Source of the DNA: Begonia masoniana
Lineage: Eukaryota > Streptophyta > Magnoliopsida > Cucurbitales > Begoniaceae
Direction of reading: 5' to 3'
Assembly: GCA_022432975.1 (NCBI GenBank)
Contig: CM039502.1
Coordinates: 27,140,996-27,204,995, forward strand
DNA length: 64,000 nucleotides
In this document: positions 57,940-64,000 of the stretch, in pieces
Position numbering within the stretch: position 1 is the first letter of the stretch
Layout of the letters: every line of letters starts with the position of its first letter
Notes under the pieces: model-generated
The model's database searches: none
Seen by the model: the letters and a program-made list of their open reading frames with translations, nothing else
What the model was told of the DNA's origin: nothing
Made by a program: the position numbers and the translations under genes

Positions 57940-59064
57940 AATATCCTATTCGAGATGAAACCGGTAATGTGTTCAAATGTTGAATAGTATGGGAAAATTT
58001 AGTGCTATGGCGACTAAAAATCTATACAACCACTTGAGAGTCTTTGAAGAAGTGAGCGATGCATTTCACTTCCCGAGAGTATCTGGAGAAGCTCCCAGAT
58101 TAAAACTCTTTCCATTTTCTTTACGAGACCGTATGCGCGAGTGGCTAAATTCTTTGTCATCTAACTCTATTACTTCATGGAGAGACCTAGCTAAGAAGTT
58201 TGTTATGAAATACTACCCACTGGCAAGAAATGCTAAGTTGCACCATGATATTACGAGTTTCTACAAAGAGAAGGGAGTCACTTTATGAAGTTTGAGATAG
58301 ATTTAAAGTACTGTTAAGACAATGCTCAAACCATGGTATACTTTTTTGGATTCAGCTTGAAACTTTTTATAATGGTTTAAATGGACATACTTGGTCAATC
58401 CTAGATGCTGTAGCAAATGGTATATTTCTCTCCAAATCATATAATGAGGTAAGTGAGCTACTGGAAAGAATGACAATCAACAATTACCAATGATTCTCTG
58501 ACAGAAGCTATGTAGCAAAAAGAACAGCAGGAGTGCATGAAATAGATGAGATGGCAACATTGAATGCAAAGATAGTGATGCTTGAAAGCAATATTAAAGC
58601 AATTAGTGTAGGTAACAACTCATCAAGGAAGGAAATCTTGTGTATATTCTGTGGTGAAGGACATGGATCAGATTACTACCCAACAAACCAAGAGTCGATA
58701 AACTATGTGGGGGTATAGTAAAAACAACAACCCCTATTCAAATACGTACAACCCTAGTTGGAGGCAACATCTTAACTTTAAATGGAAGCCACGACAACTA
58801 GAATCACTAAGCCAGACAAAGCCCACAATATCTTACCCTCAAGGATATATGCAAGGAGGGCAAGGTATTGAGCAACAGTCAAGGCAAGTGACAACCGATC
58901 ATCTGGCAAAACTTGAGCAATCGATTAAGACAAGCATCAATGAGAAAATGGACAGAACAAAATTAATGTTTCATAATCAATATGCAATCAACAATAATTT
59001 GGCGACACAAATCGCAACTCGCTCAGACAGTGAATACAAGGATGATGGGAACCCTACCGAGTGA
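57940..59064 (+). pseudogene. Athila-like gag, main part
   Basis: After several early stops, an open stretch (57977-58288) encodes a Retrotrans_gag domain: LFPFSLRDRMREWLNSL, SITSWRDLAKKFVMKYYP. The frame is broken at 58286, and recognisable gag text continues (WSILDAVANGIFLSKSY, SELLERM). The zinc knuckle reads CIFCGEGHGSDYYP, with its last Cys replaced by Tyr. A frameshift near 58710 leads to MWGYSKNNNPYSNTYNPSW, the conserved Athila segment, open to 59064. Confidence 0.82.
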
Positions 59065-59518
59065 CAGGGAAGTACAACAAAGGTCGGGTATGGAACATTG
59101 TAAGGCTATTGTGTTGAGGAATGAAAGAGAGTTAGAGGTACCTGAGTTGCATAAAGAAAAACCATAAAGTTCAGGAGAAAGGATAGAAAGAGAACGGTCA
59201 GCAGCCCCAGAACTAATAATATCAGAAAATAATGTAGATGCTGCGACAAAGCTACAACAACCGAACCCAGAAATAGAAATCAGTAGACCTCCACCACCTT
59301 TTCCACAGAGCCTTTAAAAGAAAAATCAAGACAAACAATTTCAAAGGTTCCTGATGTGTTGAAGCAGTTACATATTAATGTGCCACTCGTAGAGGTGCTT
59401 GAACAGATGCCACAATACACAAAATTGTTGAACGAAATATTGTAGAGAAAAAGAAAGCTCCATGAGTATGAGATGGTAGCCATGATCAAAGAGATGAGCT
59501 ACATCCTGCAAAAATAAG

Positions 59519-59960
59519 ATGCCGCTTAAAATCAAAGATCTAGGAAGCTTCACTATACCTTGTACGATCGGAAGCAATTATTTTAGGAAGGCATTGTGTG
59601 AGTTGGGTGCAAGTATAAACCTAATGCCCATCTCCATATTTAAAAAAGCTAGGCATAGGAGAAGCTCATCCTACTACGGTGACATTATAATTAGCCAATC
59701 GCTCTCTAGCACATTCTCAAGGAAAGATAGAGGATGTATTAGTCAAGGTGGATAAATTCATCTTTCCATCGGACTTCATTATTTTAGACTACAAAGCTGA
59801 TCAGGAAGTTCTTATTATTTTTGGTCGACCATTTTTAGCAATCAGAAGAACCCTAATAGATGTCCAAAAAGGAGAACTTACGATAAGAGTAAATGAGTAG
59901 AAGGTTACCTTCAATGTACTAAGAGTAATGAAGTTCCCAGATGAGGAAGAAGAGTGTTAT
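59519..59960 (+). pseudogene. Athila-like protease region
   Basis: [20 protein letters not shown] is followed by [14 protein letters not shown], the Athila protease active site, in which the catalytic Asp of DLGAS is Glu. A frameshift near 59650 follows, then protease-like text (FIFPSDFIILDYKAD, IIFGRPFLAI). It is inactive on sequence grounds. 59065-59518 between gag and protease is a stop-rich spacer with charged residues. Confidence 0.78.
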
Positions 59961-60274
59961 CAGAGCTGATTGTTGAGAAAAAAGAAACTCAAATGGTGGA
60001 GGAAGAAAGAATGAAATGTTGAAGCATCAGAAAAAATCAAAGAGCAACCTACGTTATAGAAACATTTGTTGGAAGAAACACAGAATCTGGAGTTAAAGTC
60101 ACTGCCACAAAATTTAAAGTATGCATATCTTGGTCAAAATAACACCCTACTGGTAATTATTTCAGCTTCATTAATGCCAAAACAAGAGGAAGATCTTTTG
60201 CAAGTGCTGCAAAATTTTAAGACTGCCATAGCTTGGAGCATCAATGATATTAAAGGAATAAATCAAGTGTTTGC

Positions 60275-61160
60275 ATGCACAAGATTTCGTTGGAGGAAGG
60301 TTGTAGCTCATCTGTGGAACAACATAGAATGTTAAATCCAGTTATGAAGGAAGTGGTTAAAAAGGAAATCATCAAGTGGTTAGATGTCGGGATTATATAC
60401 CTAATTTCAGATAGCTCATGGATTAGTCGGATACATTTTGTTCCAAACAAAAATGAGGTACAACTATCATAAACAATGAGAAGAATGAAATTATCCCAAC
60501 AAGAATAGTCACAGGTTGAAGGATATGCATTGATTATAGGAGACTAAATAAAATTACACAAAAGGATCACTTCTCGTTACTCTTTATTGATCAAATGCTC
60601 GATCGGCTAGCGAGAAAGGAATATTACTGCTTTCTTGATGGTTATTTCGGATATAATCAGATCGCTATAGCATAGAATGATCAAGAGAAAACAACAATTA
60701 CGTGCCCATATGGTACGTTCACGTTTAGAAGGATGCCTTTAGATTGTGTAGCACACTAGCAACATTTCAAAGATGTATGATGACCATTTTTTTGGACATA
60801 ATCGAGGAGAGTATAGAAATATTTATGGACAATTTCTCAATGGTGGGAGCCTCATTTATCAATTTTCTGAAGAACTTAAAAAGAGTATTATCAAGATACG
60901 TGGAAACTAACCTTGTCCTAAATTGGGAGAAGTGTCACTTCATTGCTACTAAAGAAATAGTATTAGGGCATAGAGTTTCCAAGAAGTGTCTAGAAGTTGA
61001 TAATGCTGAGGTGGAAATATTAGAAAAGTTACCTCCACGGAAAACAATTATAGGAATCCGGAGTTTTTTAGGGCATGGAGGGTTTTATAGGAAGTTTATT
61101 AAATATTTTTCAAAGATAACAAAGTCATTATGCATGTTACTAGAGAAGGATGTTGTGTAA
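60275..61160 (+). pseudogene. Athila-like reverse transcriptase
   Basis: Pieces in several frames: EVVKKEIIKWLDVGIIYLIS and SSWISRIHFVPNK (60275-60472), ICIDYRRLNKITQKDHFSL and YYCFLDGYFGYNQIAIA (about 60525-60670), then CSTLATFQRCMM and EIFMDNFSMVG (60744-61160). The RT active site reads FMDN instead of FMDD, so the second catalytic Asp is Asn. The connection domain (IRSFLGHGGFYRKFI) is intact. Confidence 0.82.
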
Positions 61161-61637
61161 AACTTTGACGAAGATTGTTTGGCAGCTTTTAATTCCTTGA
61201 AAGAAAATCTTATAGCGGCACCCATAATAGTTGCACCCGATTGGACAATATCATTCACACTCATGTGTGATGCAAGTGATTTTGACGTAGGAGTAGTCCT
61301 AGGGCAATAGAAGGAAAAAATGTTTCACACTATCTATTATGCAAGTAAAACATTGAATGAAGCGCAAGTGAACTACACGACGACTTATAAGGAGTTGTTA
61401 GCGGTGGTCTATGGGTTTGTCAAGTTTCGGGCATATTTAATAGTAAGTAAGATAATTGTCTATACAGACCATGCTGCAATCAAACACTTGCTAGCAAAGA
61501 AGGATGCAAAACCTAGGTTAATTCGATGGGTCCTGTTACTTCAAGAGTTCGACTTAGAAGTCAAGGATAGAATAAAATGTGAAAACCAGGTGGTGAATCA
61601 TTTGTCAAGGTTGGAAAACTACTATGAAGAGGAAAGG
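61161..61637 (+). pseudogene. Athila-like RNase H
   Basis: After a stop at 61158, RNase H starts near 61268 with DASDFDVGVVLGQ, a stop, then [20 protein letters not shown] and [15 protein letters not shown]. It ends [14 protein letters not shown], where the usual D of ADHLSRLE is N. The frame is cut at 61637 by an LTR insertion, so integrase is not visible. Confidence 0.82.
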
Positions 61638-61753
61638 TGTAACACCCGGGAATTTCCTATTCGTGCATAGCCCTAGTTAAGGTATGTCGGGAGGGTTAAA
61701 GGTTAATCTTAGAGTTTTCCTAAGTTATTGAAAGGAAAAGCAAAATTTGAAGG
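61638..61753 (+). mobile_element. Start of an LTR, plus strand, interrupted
   Basis: It starts TGTAACACCCGGGAATTTCC and continues GTGCATAGCCCTAGTTAAGG, the opening of a family-C-like LTR. It follows AAAGG (61633-61637), the presumed left copy of its TSD. After 116 bp another LTR interrupts it. The remainder lies beyond the window. Confidence 0.65.
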
Positions 61754-64000
61754 TGTAACGACCCCAGTTGGAGTCGCCACGTAATTCATAACTTAACCTC
61801 TTAAATTCATATTTACCCTGATCTCTTTAGATCTTTCACCCTTCGACGACATTACACTAAGGTCCCCTTTGTATTATTATTATTATTATTATTTTTACCT
61901 TTCCTCAACAGAACTTAAGGACTTTAACATGACAAACAGAAACTAGATTCATCGAACTTGACTTCCTCTTAAAACTAACAACATATTCGTTCACGGATTC
62001 GAGCGACCATATGCAGTCATCAGCTCTATAACTAATTCGGGTAGGAAAGAAATGCCCCCAGATTATACGACGTTATTCTGCTCGGGTTTGCATGGGTTTG
62101 CATGCATCGGCTAACAGAGTGTATCTCTTCCGATTTGTCACTTGTACTCTGCATGACTCAATTATCGTTGCCCAATAGAAGACATCTTCCGGTGGGCACG
62201 TGCATCTCTCGTGACTCATTAAACATCATTCGGTCACTAACGACAACAACATCTACATCATCCGGTAATTGAAATACACTACATCGCCCGATCACTAGAC
62301 GACAAAACAACACTTATATCATCCGGTATTCGAAATACACAACATCTATCGGTCACTAGAAGACAAAACGATTCATACATTGCCCGGCATTAGAATACAC
62401 TACATCGCCCGATCACTAGACGACAAAACAACACTTACATCATCCAGTATTCGAAATACACAACATCTACCGGTCACTAGACAACAAAACGATTCATACA
62501 TCGCCCGACATTAGAAATACACTACATCGCCCGATCACTAGACGACAAAACAACACTTACATCATCCGGTATTTGAAATACACAACATCTACCGATAGAC
62601 ATGTGCAATCCACGTGTTCTTTTAAGACATCTTCCGATAGAAAACATCTATCGGTGGATGCAAGCTCATACATCTTTCGATAGAGAACATCTATCAGTGG
62701 ATGCAATTTCCTAACATTTTCAGATAGAGTATAGCTATCGGTGGACATAAATATACACAGACGTCTAACTTCATTGACTCATCACTCTTATAAATGAAAA
62801 TCAGAGGCTCATCCAGAATTCTTATAGCGGAAGACTTAGTTAAAATAACTCGTTCTATATCCTTATAATCATTCTCAGACTCAGTAATTAAACTAGACAA
62901 TTTCAAAAGCTCGATGTTCTAAAATAATCTCATCCTACTTAGACTTCCATATTCATAATTGTCACTAAAATCATAAAAGCATTAACCAGGGGGTCTTGTT
63001 TGCCATCCAGCCACAGAATTGCTCCCTGAACACCTTCCAGCAACCAAACTTAGACATCTTCATTAACTTTGGAATCATCACCTAGTATTTCGTCATCTAC
63101 ATCATAAGGTTTAAACTATAAGTCTAATGTTTAGTAAAGAATGCAATACTAACATGTATACGTGAATGCATAGTTACAAGAAAATCATGATCATGTTCGT
63201 TTCATGCTCTTTTCTTGTTCTTATTCGTGTTCTTGTTCATCACTTTCATCATATGGATTAAGGGAGGATTTGTGCCGTAAAGGGGGGATGACAGTGCAAG
63301 TGTACATAGTCCATTTCGGGCCGTATTCATGGTCCTTCTCTTTGGACAGTGACATACGCCAAACCGCCCCCAACCCTCACTTAATCCGATTGCATAAGTT
63401 TCATATTCATTCTCATATCTTGTTCATGGGGAAAAACATGTTCATAAATAATTTTCATATGCTTGAGAAGTAAATCATGATGCATGACATGAATGTTCTT
63501 AAATCATCAGACTATGGAAAATATCATACTAGACAGTTAACTTCATAGACTCAATCAGAACATCACATAACATAGTTCTCAAACATCCGTAAATCATCCA
63601 AGTACAAACCATCTTACTAATTTAAAACAACATCAAACACATAACTAATTTAGTACCCTTAATATGTAAGGCCCTAATGGCCGGAAATCTTAATACATTC
63701 ACTTACCTAGCTTCCTTAGCAAATTCGTGCACTACACCTCAAACTTCTTCACCTGATATCATTTCACATTTCAGAGTTAATATAAATCCTAAATATTCTG
63801 AAATCAAAGCTAGAAAACCTTAACTAAATATTATCCTAGAACTTATCGTACATATATTTCCATGTTCCTTCAGCCGAGCACCTTGTGTGCGTAGATCAAA
63901 TTTCCTGAACTTAGAAATACCAGATTCAACCTAGTAACTAATCGTATTCAGCTATCTAAATATCCAGAGTCGAATCGGAAATGCCATTACCAAACTCAGA
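61754..64000 (-). mobile_element. LTR, minus strand (family A relative), runs off the window
   Basis: Plus-strand start TGTAACGACCCC after GAAGG (61749-61753). In the minus-strand sense this is the LTR 3' end (GGGGTCGTTACA). It contains TCCGATAG/ATCGGTGG repeats, an acceptor-like GATGTAGATGAC near 63095, AACATTAGACTTATAG near 63116-63131 and a donor CTAGGTAAGTG near 63700-63711, the same order as family A on the minus strand. The other end and TSD lie outside. 61880-61897 has a (TAT)n run. Confidence 0.72.
62222..62610 (-). repeat. 121-bp tandem repeat in the truncated LTR
   Basis: ACATCGCCCGATCACTAGAC starts at 62281, 62402 and 62524, a period of about 121 bp. Each unit has two sub-units with the TCACTAGACGACAAAAC core. 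It corresponds to the ATCGG-type block near the 3' end of family-A LTRs. Confidence 0.75.

Larger units (their letters stand above)
22826..61637 (+). mobile_element. Athila-like Ty3/gypsy element, 3' part interrupted
   Basis: The 5' LTR is 22826-23978. The internal region starts with a degenerate form of the primer-binding site TGGCGCCGTTGCC, typical of Athila/Tat elements. Gag begins before 24324, is split by the Cassandra-1 nest (24325-57934), and resumes at 57935. Then come protease (59519 on), RT (60275-61160) and RNase H (61250-61637). The protein style (DLGAS-type protease, FLDGYxGYNQI, LSRLE) is Athila. Many stops and frameshifts make it an old, dead copy. It is cut at 61638 by another LTR insertion, and no integrase or 3' LTR is visible. 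Confidence 0.85.

Overview
This is repeat-dominated nuclear DNA of a flowering plant, most likely a eudicot. The evidence is a three-exon WRKY gene with GT-AG introns, Ty3/gypsy elements of chromovirus and Athila type primed by plant-style tRNA sites, and two Cassandra TRIM elements whose LTRs carry a 5S rRNA-like sequence. The LTR style would fit a cucurbit, but that was not tested. There is one host gene. Almost everything else is LTR retrotransposon DNA, largely decayed, arranged as nested insertions whose borders can be set from TG...CA ends and 5-bp target-site duplications (TSDs).

Left nest (1-18.3 kb): unassigned, LTR-like host DNA carries a minus-strand solo LTR (2531-5049, TSD TTTTA), a plus-strand solo LTR (5856-7956, TSD CCATT) and an internally deleted minus-strand element (8321-17876, TSD ACTGT/ACTAT). 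One LTR of the last is split by a solo LTR (8954-14416) that carries a 46-bp tandem array and is itself split by another solo LTR (9751-12007, TSD TTTAC).

Gene island (about 18.7-20.3 kb): a group IIe WRKY transcription factor (WRKY65/69 type) with exons at 19125-19243, 19332-19463 and 19704 onward. Two inverted W-boxes lie upstream. An apparent one-base frameshift cuts off its conserved acidic C-terminus. About 2.5 kb of AT-rich, mostly unassigned DNA follows.

Right nest (22.8 kb to the window end): an Athila-like element (5' LTR 22826-23978) holds Cassandra-1 (24325-57934). Cassandra-1 holds gypsy-A (24592-57296, TSD GACGA). Gypsy-A holds three insertions: gypsy-B in its pol (29472-38373, TSD AATAG), Cassandra-2 in its 3' LTR (40138-40960, TSD CTAAT), and further along the same LTR a gag-only element in LTR-int-LTR-int-LTR form (41748-56052, TSD GAGGA). 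The Athila-like body resumes at 57935 and is broken at 61638 by two further LTR insertions that run off the window.

Main new observations: (1) four unrelated-looking LTR families share a splice-like module bracketed by two complementary segments. Differences between families in these segments are compensatory or G-U wobble, and tandem units with their own dyads lie between them in most of these LTRs. This suggests a conserved long-range RNA helix. (2) The middle LTR of the triple-LTR element is a chimera of the two outer LTRs, the footprint of unequal LTR-LTR crossover. (3) The WRKY C-terminal frameshift.
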